This document shows, piece after piece, positions 8,287-16,691 of a stretch of 64,000 nucleotides of DNA. The translations under genes were made by a program, and so were the position numbers. Source of the DNA: Micromonospora sp. FIMYZ51 (GTDB taxonomy: Bacteria; Actinomycetota; Actinomycetes; Mycobacteriales; Micromonosporaceae). The stretch is from positions 744,001-808,000 of the forward strand of contig NZ_CP134706.1 of assembly GCF_038246755.1 (NCBI RefSeq), read 5' to 3'. The notes under the pieces were generated by a model. It was not told where the DNA came from, ran no database searches, and saw nothing but the letters and a program-made list of their open reading frames with translations. How positions within the stretch are numbered: the first letter of the stretch is position 1; the number at the start of each line of letters is the position of its first letter.

Positions 8287-8296
8287 GCGGGGTGGC

Positions 8297-8971
8297 TCAG
8301 CACCTGACGGCGGCGAGCAACCCGCTGCCCACCGGCAGCACCGCCGGGACCCAGTGCTCCGACTCGCGGATGGCCTTCACCGTCTCGCGTACCGTCACCG
8401 TCTCCGCGTCGCGCGCCGCCGGATCGCCGATCCGGCCCCCGGCCAGCGCGCCGTTGAGCACCAGCACACCGCCCGGCCGCAGCAACCGCAGGGCGGCGTC
8501 CACGCAGGCGGTGAAGCCGGTCGCCTCGGCGTCGACGAAGACCAGGTCGTACGCGCCGTCGGCGAGCCGGGGAAGGACGTCGAGCGCCCGGCCGGTGATG
8601 ATCCGGGTACGGCCGGCGGCGAAGCCGGCCTCGGCGAAGATGCGTCGGGCGATCCGCTGGTGCTCCACCTCGACGTCGATGGTGGTGAGCACCCCGTCGG
8701 TCCGCATACCGCGCAGCAGCCACACGCCGCTGACGCCGGTGCCGGTGCCGATCTCCACCACCGCGCGGGCGTTGCCGGCGGCGGCGAGCAGGCGCAACGC
8801 GGCACCCGCACCGGGGGTGACCGCGTCGAGGCCGACCTCGCGGGCGAGACTACGCGCGGTGCGCAGGACTAGATCCTCGGTTACGTACGACTCGGCGAAA
8901 CTCAGAGCCGGGTTCGTCGAACTGCCGGAACCGGCGACCGTGGCGATGGGGCACCTCCGGGCGGCGAGCAT
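8297..8971 (-). CDS. class I SAM-dependent O-methyltransferase
   Basis: 224 residues from ATG 8971; the start is uncertain because the frame is open further upstream and no clear ribosome site marks it. It has the catechol-O-methyltransferase-like fold: motif I VVEIGTGTGVSGVWLL, the acidic residue at the end of strand 2 (TTIDVE), DLVFVDAEATGF, and LLRPGGVLVLNGAL. The substrate is unknown. It matches the mycobacterial gene Rv1220c in position and type, in the same block as htrA and tatB; the sigE-rseA genes usually between them are missing. Confidence 0.85.
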   Translation of the reverse strand: MLAARRCPIATVAGSGSSTNPALSFAESYVTEDLVLRTARSLAREVGLDAVTPGAGAALRLLAAAGNARAVVEIGTGTGVSGVWLLRGMRTDGVLTTIDVEVEHQRIARRIFAEAGFAAGRTRIITGRALDVLPRLADGAYDLVFVDAEATGFTACVDAALRLLRPGGVLVLNGALAGGRIGDPAARDAETVTVRETVKAIRESEHWVPAVLPVGSGLLAAVRC

Positions 8972-9164
8972 GATGGGTGGGGCGGGTGGGCATTGTGACT
9001 CTAGAGGCGGTCCGCCAGGGACGCAGCCGGGCGTCCACCCACGGTGACAACCGCTGACCCCTGGGGCGTATCCGTGCAATCCTGGAAGCGGTGTCCCGTC
9101 GACCGCTCACGGGCGACGCCCGATCGCGGAGCGTGGATACCGGGGACGGAGTGGGAGGCACCGA

Positions 9165-10517
9165 GTGACCGACGGCTGGGACTGGCGCCAGCCCGGCGGG
9201 AGCGGCGTACCGGCGGGACAGCCGGGGCCCGGACACCCGTCGGTGGGCTCGCCGGCGACACCGCTGCCGAGCGGCCAGCCGGCCGCGTCAGCGCAGCATG
9301 GCGGCCACCCGGCGGCATCGCCATGGTGGTCCGACGCGCTCGCCGATCCGTGGCGAGATCCGCACGCCCGGGCGGCGGTGGTGCTACCGGCGGCACCTGC
9401 TCCGGGCACCGAGCCGGAACCGGTCACCGACCCGGACGCCCCCGGGCGGCCGAGGCTTCGTCATCTGCTGCTCATTCCGCTGGTGAGCGCCCTGCTCGCC
9501 GGCATGCTCGGTGGTGCCCTCGGGTACGCCTTCGCGGTCCGTGGCGGGGCCGGTGCGCCGGTGCTCGGTGCCCCTGCGGGCTCGGCACCCACGCTCGCGC
9601 AGCGGGCACCGGAGTCGCTGGCCGGGGTCGCCGAACGGGTCCTGCCCAGCGTGGTGACCGTACGGGTGGCCGGGGTGGCCGGCACCAGTGAGGGCTCCGG
9701 CTTCATCGCCAGCGTGGACGGACACGTGATCACCAACGACCACGTGGTCGCGGGCGGCACCGGCCAGGCGTCAGTGATCTTCAACGACGGCAGTACCGCC
9801 TCGGCGACCGTGGTGGGGCAGGACCCGGAGTCCGACATCGCAGTGATCAAGGTCTCCCGGAACGGACTGCGTCCGGTCGAGTTCGGCGACTCCGACGCGC
9901 TCGCGGTCGGCGACCCGGTGCTGGCCATCGGTTCGCCGCTGTCGCTGGCCAACACGGTCACCGCCGGCATCGTGAGCGCCCTGGACCGGACGATGCAGGC
10001 CGGCGAGCCCGGTGGGCCGACGCGCTACTACGCGGCCATCCAGACCGACGCCGCGGTAAACCACGGCAACTCGGGTGGCCCGCTGGTCGACGCGGCCGGG
10101 CGGGTGATCGGGGTGAACTCCACGATCAAGTCCCTGGTGTCGGACGGCCAGGAGGCGGGCAACATCGGTCTCGCCTTCGCCATCCCGATCAACCAGGCCA
10201 AACGGATCACCCAGGACATCATCGGCACCGGCAAGGCCCGCCGTACGGTGATCGGGGCGCAGGTCGGCGGCCCCGGTTCGGGCAACGGCGGTGCCGGCGT
10301 ACGCCTCGCGGCGGTCGAGCCGTCCGGGCCGGCGGCCGGTGCCGGCCTCCAGGCCGGCGACGTGATCCTGAAGCTCAATGGTCGTCCGATGAGCGAGCCG
10401 ACCGACCTGATCGCCCTGGTCCGCAAGTACGCACCCGGCTCGGTGGTGACCGTGGAGTACCGCCGGGGCTCCACCCGGCAGAACGCTTCGGTGACCCTCG
10501 CTGCGGACGTGAAGTGA
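9165..10517 (+). CDS. HtrA/DegP-like membrane-anchored serine protease
   Basis: 450 residues, GTG start. A cytoplasmic Pro/Gly-rich N-terminus (about 1-100) precedes one membrane helix (about 101-125). The trypsin-like domain carries the catalytic triad His193 (TNDH), Asp224 (ESDIAVIKV) and Ser303 (GNSGGPLVD), and a PDZ domain follows at about 365-445. It degrades or refolds misfolded proteins at the outer face of the membrane. It is followed after 71 bases by tatB, as in mycobacteria (Rv1223-Rv1224). Confidence 0.93.
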   Translation: MTDGWDWRQPGGSGVPAGQPGPGHPSVGSPATPLPSGQPAASAQHGGHPAASPWWSDALADPWRDPHARAAVVLPAAPAPGTEPEPVTDPDAPGRPRLRHLLLIPLVSALLAGMLGGALGYAFAVRGGAGAPVLGAPAGSAPTLAQRAPESLAGVAERVLPSVVTVRVAGVAGTSEGSGFIASVDGHVITNDHVVAGGTGQASVIFNDGSTASATVVGQDPESDIAVIKVSRNGLRPVEFGDSDALAVGDPVLAIGSPLSLANTVTAGIVSALDRTMQAGEPGGPTRYYAAIQTDAAVNHGNSGGPLVDAAGRVIGVNSTIKSLVSDGQEAGNIGLAFAIPINQAKRITQDIIGTGKARRTVIGAQVGGPGSGNGGAGVRLAAVEPSGPAAGAGLQAGDVILKLNGRPMSEPTDLIALVRKYAPGSVVTVEYRRGSTRQNASVTLAADVK

Positions 10518-10588
10518 CCGCTCGCCCTCTTCTGGCCCGGCTGCCGACGTGCGTAGTCTGGCTGCGGTAGCCGGGGAGGAGGCCCAGC

Positions 10589-11032
10589 GTGTTCGAGAAC
10601 CTGAACGTGTGGGAGGTCGGTGCGCTGCTGCTGCTGGCGCTGCTGATCTTCGGCGACCGGCTGCCGGCGGTGATCGCCGACGGGCTGCGCATGGTGCGCA
10701 ACCTGCGCAACATGGCCCGCAACGCGACCACCGACCTGAGCAAGGAACTCGGCACCGACATCCAGCTTGAGGACCTGCACCCCAAGGCGTTCATCCGCAA
10801 GCACCTGCTCACCGAGGAGGACGAGCAGGCGATTCGGAAGCCGTTGCAGGGCATCTACGACGATCTCCGCGCGGACGTCACGACCGTGCACAACGACCTC
10901 AAGGAGGTGGCCACCGCGGCGGATCCCCGTACGCCCGCCAGCTCCGTACCGTCGTCGTCCGGGTCCGCGCCGGCTGGCGGCGCGACCCCGGCACCGGCCC
11001 CCCGCGCGGCCAGCTACGACGAGGTCACCTGA
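10589..11032 (+). CDS. tatB: twin-arginine translocase subunit TatB
   Basis: 147 residues, GTG start. A short N-terminal membrane helix (about 8-22) with FGDRLPAVIADGLRMVRNLRNMARN forms the TatA/B hinge and amphipathic helix. The Glu/Gly pair at the helix start (NVWEVGAL) and the longer charged C-terminal region favour TatB over TatA. It acts in recognition of folded Tat substrates together with TatC. The tail (from about 110) is disordered Ala/Pro-rich. Confidence 0.9.
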   Translation: MFENLNVWEVGALLLLALLIFGDRLPAVIADGLRMVRNLRNMARNATTDLSKELGTDIQLEDLHPKAFIRKHLLTEEDEQAIRKPLQGIYDDLRADVTTVHNDLKEVATAADPRTPASSVPSSSGSAPAGGATPAPAPRAASYDEVT

Positions 11033-11044
11033 CCAGGCGAGCGG

Positions 11045-12193
11045 TCAGCGGCCGGCCGGCTTGAGGCCCAGCGGCTTGCCGAGCAGCGACTCACGCCGCA
11101 GCGCGAGCCGGTCGGCGACCTGGTTCAGCGCCTTCGCCGCCGGCGAATCCGGCTCGGCGAGCACGATCGGGTTGCCCTCGTCGCCCGCCTCCCGGACCCG
11201 GGTGTCCAGCGGCACCTGACCGAGCAGCGGCACCTGCGCCCCGATGGTCTGGGTGAGCGAGTCGGCGACGGTCTGGCCGCCGCCGGCCCCGAAGATCTCC
11301 ATCCGGGAACCGTCCGGCAGCTCCAGCCAGGACATGTTCTCGATCACACCGACCACCCGCTGGTGGGTTTGCAGGGCGATCGCGCCGGCCCGCTCGGCCA
11401 CCTCGGCGGCGGCGGCCTGCGGCGTGGTGACCACCAGGATCTCGGCGTTGGGCAGCAGCTGGGCCAGCGAGATGGCCACGTCACCGGTGCCCGGCGGCAG
11501 GTCGAGCAGGAGCACGTCGAGGTCGCCCCAGTAGACGTCGGCCAGGAACTGCTGGAGAGCGCGGTGCAGCATCGGGCCGCGCCAGACCACGGCGGCGTTG
11601 CCGGCGGTGAACATGCCGATCGAGATGACCTTCACGCCGTGCGACTGCGGCGGCATGATCATGTCTTCGACGCGGGTGGGGCGGCCGTCCGCGCCGAGCA
11701 TCCGGGGCACCGAATGCCCGTAGATGTCCGCATCCACCACACCGACGGATAGGCCCCGGGCGGCCAGGGCGGCGGCCAGGTTCACCGTCACGCTGGACTT
11801 GCCCACACCACCCTTACCGCTGGCCACCGCGTACACCCGGGTACGCGAGCCGGGCTGGGCGAAGGGGATGACCGGCTCCTCGGTCGCGCCACCGCCGCGC
11901 AGCTTGGTCTGGAGCGCCTGGCGCTGCTCGGGGCTCATCACGCCGAACTCGATCTCGACGCCGGTGACCCCGCTCACCGCGCCCACCGCAGCGGTGATGT
12001 CCGCGCGCAGCTTGTCCTTCAACGGGCAACCGGCCACCGTGAGCAGCAGCTCGACCCGGACCACACCGTCCTCGCCGATCTCGGCGGAGCGGACCATGCC
12101 GAGTTCGGTGATCGGCCGGCGGATCTCCGGGTCGTTGACGGTGGCCAGGGCGGCCTGAACGGCGTCGTTGACGGTGCTGACGGGAGCTGACAT
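11045..12193 (-). CDS. mrp: Mrp/ApbC/NBP35-family P-loop ATPase
   Basis: 382 residues; ATG 12193 begins MSAPVSTVNDAV, the usual N-terminus. A MIP18/DUF59 domain (about 5-90) is followed by a deviant Walker A GKGGVGKSS (about 125-133), VGVVDADIYGHS and DLPPGTGDVAISLAQ. Such proteins carry Fe-S clusters to apo-targets. The cysteine pair that follows ENMS in many relatives (CPHC-type) is replaced by LPDGS, as in other actinobacterial homologues, so cluster binding may differ. It is convergent with tatB. Confidence 0.92.
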   Translation of the reverse strand: MSAPVSTVNDAVQAALATVNDPEIRRPITELGMVRSAEIGEDGVVRVELLLTVAGCPLKDKLRADITAAVGAVSGVTGVEIEFGVMSPEQRQALQTKLRGGGATEEPVIPFAQPGSRTRVYAVASGKGGVGKSSVTVNLAAALAARGLSVGVVDADIYGHSVPRMLGADGRPTRVEDMIMPPQSHGVKVISIGMFTAGNAAVVWRGPMLHRALQQFLADVYWGDLDVLLLDLPPGTGDVAISLAQLLPNAEILVVTTPQAAAAEVAERAGAIALQTHQRVVGVIENMSWLELPDGSRMEIFGAGGGQTVADSLTQTIGAQVPLLGQVPLDTRVREAGDEGNPIVLAEPDSPAAKALNQVADRLALRRESLLGKPLGLKPAGR

Positions 12194-12259
12194 GCCCGCA
12201 ATGCTACGTCGGTCGGGATCGGCTCCCGGTGCCAGCGGCACCCGGTGTGAGCGAGACGA

Positions 12260-12886
12260 TCAGCTCTCCGGTGGGCGGCTCGCCCCGGCCCCGCGAGTGC
12301 CGTCCCCGCGATGATCGTCGTCGAGTTCGTCGCGGGGCTCGTCGAGCCCGTCGCCGGTACGCGCGTCGGCCTCCGCCCGCAGCCGGCGCTCCAGTCGCTG
12401 CCGGCGCTGCGCCGCCTCGTCCAACTCCTCGGCCAGCCGGGACAGCTCCGAGCGGACGAAGTCGCGGGTGGCCACCTCACCCAGCGCGATCCGCAGCGCG
12501 GCGATCTCCCGGGCCAGGTACTCGGTGTCGGCCTTCTGCATGGTGGCCCGGCGTCGATCCTCCTCCAGCGCCACCCGGTCGCGGTCCGACTGGCGGTTCT
12601 GCGCCAACAGGATCAGCGGTGCCGCGTACGACGCCTGGATGGAGAGGATCAGCGTGAGGAAGGTGAAGGTGTACGGGTCGAACCGGATGCCCTCCGGTGC
12701 GAGGGTGTTCCAGACGAACCAGAGCACCAGGACCAGGGTCATGTACACGATGAAGAGCGCCGTGCCCATGCCGCGCGCGATGCCCTCGGCCCAGCGGCCG
12801 AAGGTCTCCTGATCGACCCGGGGCAGCCGCACCCCGCGTGGCTCCCGGGGCAGGTCCAGCCGCTCGGCTCGTCGCTGATCAGCCAT
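12260..12886 (-). CDS. DUF1003 membrane protein
   Basis: 208 residues, ATG start. Two membrane helices (about 41-61 and 70-95) lie in FIVYMTLVLVLWFVWNTLAP and PYTFTFLTLILSIQASYAAPLILLAQNRQ, the DUF1003 core. A long charged coiled-coil-like helix follows (about 100-180) and then an acidic tail. It overlaps the MgtE-N/CBS gene upstream by 8 bases, so the two are co-translated. The pairing is conserved in actinobacteria, which suggests a joint, probably ion-related, membrane function. Confidence 0.88.
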   Translation of the reverse strand: MADQRRAERLDLPREPRGVRLPRVDQETFGRWAEGIARGMGTALFIVYMTLVLVLWFVWNTLAPEGIRFDPYTFTFLTLILSIQASYAAPLILLAQNRQSDRDRVALEEDRRRATMQKADTEYLAREIAALRIALGEVATRDFVRSELSRLAEELDEAAQRRQRLERRLRAEADARTGDGLDEPRDELDDDHRGDGTRGAGASRPPES

Positions 12887-14195
12887 GACGGCGCTCCATG
12901 GGGTTGTCGGCGACGGTCGGGCTCGTGGTCGCCTCCGTGGCAGGGCCGGTCACGGCGTCACGATCCCGCCAGTCCCGGGGCAGCGAATGATCCAGCACGT
13001 CATCGACGGTGACGGCACCCACCAACCGGTTGTTCCGGTCGATCACCGGCATGGCCACCAGGTCGTAGGTGGCCATCCGGCGGGTGATCTCCGGCAGCGG
13101 GGTGGCCGGCCGCAGCGGGTCGATGTCGTTGACCACCACGCCGCCGAGCAGGTCGGCGGGAGGCTCCCGAAGCAGCCGCTGGAAGTGCACCATGCCCAGG
13201 TAGCGGCCGGTCGGGGTGGTCATCGGCGTACGGGCCACGAACACCTGGGCGGCCACCGCCGGGGAGAGCTGCGGCTCCCGGATCCGCGCCAGCGCCTCGG
13301 CGACCGTGGCGTCCGGCGGCAGGATCACCGGTTCGGAGGTCATCACGCTGCCGGCCGTGCCCGGGGTGTACTTCAGCAGCTGCCGCACCGGGTTGGCCTC
13401 GTCCGGCTCCATCAGGTCGAGCAGCACGTCCTGCTCCGGCGGGGGCAACTCGCCGAGCAGGTCGGCGGCGTCGTCCGGATCCATCTCCTCCAGGACGTCG
13501 GCGGCCCGCTCGCGACCCAGCGCGGCGAGGATCTCGACCTGGTCGTGCTCGGGCAACTCGCTCAGCACGTCGGCGAGCCGCTGGTCGTTCAGGGCCGCGG
13601 CGACCTCGATCCGTCGGGCGGCGGGTAGGTCCTGCAACGCGTTCGCCAGGTCGGCCGGGCGCAGATCCTCAAGTACGGCCAACAGGTTCGCGGTGCCGCG
13701 GGCGTCGGCGACGCCACTGAGTCCGCCTACCTTGTCCCACTCGACCTGGTGCAGGTTGCCCCGGCGGGTGAGCCGGCCGGTGTGCTCGCGTACGGCCACC
13801 CGGGTGAGCGACCACTCGCCGCCCCGGCTGCACTCCATCGCCACGTCCACCACCGTCGCCGCCCGATGCTCCGGCTCGATCTGCACCCGGCGGTCCAGCA
13901 GTTCCTGGAGCACCAGCAGCTCGTTCGGGCGCTTCTCGAAGCGGCGCAGGTTCAGGGTGCCGCTGCCCAGCACGATCGCGTCGGCGTCGATGGAGGTGAT
14001 CCGGTTGATGGAGAGGAAGATCTGCCGGCGCATCGGCATCTCGGCGACCAGACCCACCACCTCGGGTGGCCGTTGGGCCGGACGCAGGCGGGCCACCGCG
14101 TCGCGGACCCGGCCCACCTGGTCGCCGTTGGGATCGAAGACGGCCACTCCGGCAAGTCGGGCGATGTACACCCGGGTCGGCGTGCTCACGCGCAC
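12879..14195 (-). CDS. PRC-barrel/MgtE-N/CBS protein lacking the MgtE channel
   Basis: 438 residues, GTG start. An N-terminal PRC-barrel-like domain (about 1-80: VYIARLAGVAVFDPNGDQVGRVRD) is followed by an MgtE N-terminal superhelical domain (about 170-290: LADVLSELPEHDQVEILAALGRERAADVLEEMDPDDAADLLGEL in repeated units) and two CBS motifs (about 295-425). The transmembrane magnesium channel of MgtE is absent; the protein ends right after the CBS pair and the next gene is the two-helix DUF1003 protein. It is therefore a cytoplasmic sensor-like part rather than a transporter. Confidence 0.88.
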   Translation of the reverse strand: MRVSTPTRVYIARLAGVAVFDPNGDQVGRVRDAVARLRPAQRPPEVVGLVAEMPMRRQIFLSINRITSIDADAIVLGSGTLNLRRFEKRPNELLVLQELLDRRVQIEPEHRAATVVDVAMECSRGGEWSLTRVAVREHTGRLTRRGNLHQVEWDKVGGLSGVADARGTANLLAVLEDLRPADLANALQDLPAARRIEVAAALNDQRLADVLSELPEHDQVEILAALGRERAADVLEEMDPDDAADLLGELPPPEQDVLLDLMEPDEANPVRQLLKYTPGTAGSVMTSEPVILPPDATVAEALARIREPQLSPAVAAQVFVARTPMTTPTGRYLGMVHFQRLLREPPADLLGGVVVNDIDPLRPATPLPEITRRMATYDLVAMPVIDRNNRLVGAVTVDDVLDHSLPRDWRDRDAVTGPATEATTSPTVADNPMERRHG

Positions 14196-14222
14196 CAGCC
14201 TAAGGGCCTAGGGTTTATCAAC

Positions 14223-15092
14223 ATGTCGACCTTGGCTTACGAGATCGTGGACGTCTTCACCGACCGTCCGTACGCCGGGAACCCGCTCGCGGTGGTCTTC
14301 GGCGCCGAAGGGCTGGCCACCGAGCAGATGCAGCAGCTGGCCCGGGAGTTCAACCTGTCGGAGACGGTCTTCGTGCTGCCCGCCACACAGGTCGGCGCAA
14401 CCTACCGGGCCCGGATCTTCACGCCGACCGAGGAGTTGCCGTTCGCCGGTCACCCCAGCGTCGGCGCGGCGGTCACCGCCAGCCGGCGCGGACTGTTCCC
14501 GGTGGGACAGGTCACTCAGGAGTGCCAGGCCGGCGTGCTGCCGATCGAGGTGGCCGAGACGGGTGCGACCCTGACCGGCGGCAGCCCCACCCTCGGCCCC
14601 GAACTGGATCCGGAGCCGCTGCTGGAGGTGGCCGGACTGGCCGCCGAGGACCACCTCGGGCCGCCGCCCCGGGTGGCCGGCTGCGGACTGGAGTTCCCGT
14701 TCCTGCCGGTACGCCCCGACGCCCTGGCCCGCGCCCAGGTCAACCCGGTGGCGGCACGACGGTACGGGATCGAGCATGTGAGCGTCTTCTCCTGGAACGC
14801 CGACGCGCAAACCGCGCACGCCCGCGTCTTCGTGCCCGGACTCGGCGTACCCGAGGATCCGGCGACCGGATCGGCCGCGCTCGGCCTCGGGGTGTGGCTG
14901 GTCGCCAGCGGCCTGCTGCCGGCTGAGGGACGATCGTCGTACGCCGTCGCGCAGGGTGTCGAGATGGGGCGGCCGTCCTCGCTGGCCTGCACCGTCACCG
15001 CGGAGGGCGGCGCGGTGGTGGGCGCCACCGTCGCCGGCCAGGTGATGGCGGTGGCGCGGGGAGAGATCCTGGTACCGCCGTTCGTCGGCTGA
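14223..15092 (+). CDS. PhzF-family isomerase/epimerase
   Basis: 289 residues; ATG 14223. It is a double hot-dog-like PhzF fold with the N-terminal signature VDVFTDRPYAGNPLAVVF, the catalytic Glu47 in FNLSETVFVLP, and the second-half repeat EDPATGSAALGLGVWL. Most members are of unknown substrate; the phenazine enzyme isomerises a dihydro-hydroxyanthranilate. No phenazine genes are nearby, so a general isomerase role is more likely. It is divergent from the MgtE-N gene, with only 27 bases between starts. Confidence 0.9.
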   Translation: MSTLAYEIVDVFTDRPYAGNPLAVVFGAEGLATEQMQQLAREFNLSETVFVLPATQVGATYRARIFTPTEELPFAGHPSVGAAVTASRRGLFPVGQVTQECQAGVLPIEVAETGATLTGGSPTLGPELDPEPLLEVAGLAAEDHLGPPPRVAGCGLEFPFLPVRPDALARAQVNPVAARRYGIEHVSVFSWNADAQTAHARVFVPGLGVPEDPATGSAALGLGVWLVASGLLPAEGRSSYAVAQGVEMGRPSSLACTVTAEGGAVVGATVAGQVMAVARGEILVPPFVG

Positions 15093-15120
15093 CCCGGCCG
15101 ACGCCGTACGAGAGGATGCC

Positions 15121-15630
15121 GTGGTGACCGACGAGCCCGACCGCACCCCGCTTGTCGACGAGGCGATGAAGAAGGCTTCCGTGGCCTGGGTCGCGGTGGC
15201 CGGTGGCCCGTCGTTCGCGCTGTGGTGCGTGCCACTGGAGAACGCGCTGTTCGTGGTCACCGGTCCGGGCGAGCAGGCCGCGCCGGGGTTGGCCGACGCC
15301 GACGAGGCGCAGGTGACGCTCCGTGGTGACCACGGCGGCCGGATCGTGACCTGGCCGGCCCGGGTCAGCCGGGTGGTGCCGGGGACCGAGGAGTGGGAGA
15401 CGTTGGCCCCACTTGTGGGTGCCAAGCGACTGAACGCGCCCGGCCCCACCGCGGATCTGCTGGCCCGCTGGGCGGCCGACGGGTGCGCCCTGCTCCGGCT
15501 GGCTCCCGCCGGGGCGCCGCTACACGGCGCGGAGTTGCCGGACGGCTCGCTCGCGGAGCCACCCCGGCCGGCGCCGGTGGTCCGCCCGACCCGCCGGCCG
15601 TTCCGGCTGCACCGGGTCCGGCGGCGCTGA
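15121..15630 (+). CDS. putative split-barrel (FMN-binding-like) conserved protein
   Basis: 169 residues, GTG start after GAGAGGA, 28 bases past the phzF-like gene. The central region WVAVAGGPSFALWCVPLENALFVVTGPGEQ, then RGDHGGRIVTWPARVSRVVPGTEEWETL, looks like the beta-barrel of pyridoxamine-phosphate-oxidase-type proteins. The C-terminus is an Arg/Pro-rich basic tail. No flavin-binding residues can be assigned with confidence. Confidence 0.6.
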   Translation: MVTDEPDRTPLVDEAMKKASVAWVAVAGGPSFALWCVPLENALFVVTGPGEQAAPGLADADEAQVTLRGDHGGRIVTWPARVSRVVPGTEEWETLAPLVGAKRLNAPGPTADLLARWAADGCALLRLAPAGAPLHGAELPDGSLAEPPRPAPVVRPTRRPFRLHRVRRR

Positions 15631-15716
15631 ACACACCGGTAGGCCGCCCGCAGCGGTCTGGTGTAACCGTGCCCTGACGCCACGTACCCGCCGCCCGCGT
15701 GTGAGGATTTCACCTC

Positions 15717-16679
15717 GTGCCGCCGCTACCGGACCGCCCGCCGCTGAACCTGCTCACCACCGGAGCCCTGGCGCTCGCTGTCGTCGCGGTCTCCTCCTCC
15801 GCGCCGCTTATCGCGTTCGCCGCCGCCCCGGCCCTGGCCGTGGCGTTCTGGCGCAACGTGCTCGCGGTGGCCGCGCTGAGTCCGTTCGCGGTGGCCCGTC
15901 GACGGGCCGAGTTCCGGCGGCTGCTCACCGGCTCCGGTCGGCGCGAGGGCATGTTCTGCGTACTGTCCGGGGTGGCGCTGGCGGCCCACTTCGCCACCTG
16001 GATGCCGAGCGCGAAGATGACCTCGGTCGCGGCGGCGACGGCCCTGGTCGCCACCCAACCGGTCTGGCAGGGGCTGATCGCCCGAGCGCAGGGCCGGCAC
16101 CTGCCGCTGGGCATGTGGGCCGGGATCGGCGTCTCCGTCGCCGGTGCGGTGTTGGCCACCGGCGCCGACTTCACGGTCTCCGGCACGGCCTTCGCCGGTG
16201 ATTTGCTGGCCCTGGTCGGTGGCATGTTCGCGGCCGTCTACGTCGCGCTTGGCGAGCAGGCCCGGGTCACGGTGAGCACCGCTACCTACACCACCATCTG
16301 CTACGGCGTGTGCGCCCTGGCCCTGCTGGTGGTCTGCCTGGTCGGCCGGGTGCCGCTGGGCGGCTTCGACACCGGGACGTGGCTGGCCGTGCTGGCCTTG
16401 GTCGTCGGGGCCCAACTGCTCGGCCACTCGATGTTCAGCTACGCGCTGCGGCGGGTCTCGGCCACCACGGTCAGCGTACTGATCCTGCTGGAGGTTCCCG
16501 GCGCGGCGCTGATCGGCTGGGCCTGGCTGGGCCAACTGCCCGCCCCGGCGACCCTGCCCGGCCTGGCGCTGCTGCTGGCCGGCGTCGCTCTGGTGGTGCT
16601 CTCCAGCGCCCGGACCGCCCGGCGCGCGGCGCCGGTCACCACCGCCGTCCCCGCCGACGCGGCACCGGTACGCGACTGA
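15717..16679 (+). CDS. EamA/DMT-superfamily transporter
   Basis: 320 residues, GTG start. About ten hydrophobic helices are arranged as two EamA halves (about 10-145 and 160-300). The first half has AFWRNVLAVAALSPFA and the second HSMFSYALRRVSATTVSVLILLEVPGAALIGWAWLGQ, both typical of drug/metabolite exporters. The substrate is not predictable. It stands alone on the plus strand. Confidence 0.9.
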   Translation: MPPLPDRPPLNLLTTGALALAVVAVSSSAPLIAFAAAPALAVAFWRNVLAVAALSPFAVARRRAEFRRLLTGSGRREGMFCVLSGVALAAHFATWMPSAKMTSVAAATALVATQPVWQGLIARAQGRHLPLGMWAGIGVSVAGAVLATGADFTVSGTAFAGDLLALVGGMFAAVYVALGEQARVTVSTATYTTICYGVCALALLVVCLVGRVPLGGFDTGTWLAVLALVVGAQLLGHSMFSYALRRVSATTVSVLILLEVPGAALIGWAWLGQLPAPATLPGLALLLAGVALVVLSSARTARRAAPVTTAVPADAAPVRD

Positions 16680-16691
16680 GCGCCGGCCGCC

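Noticed and set aside
14196..14222. Mg-sensing riboswitch for the MgtE-N gene
   Set aside because: Only 27 bases lie between the divergent starts, far too few for an M-box leader.
14223..15092. Phenazine biosynthesis locus
   Set aside because: PhzF-family proteins are widespread, and no phzA, B, D, E or G homologue is nearby.
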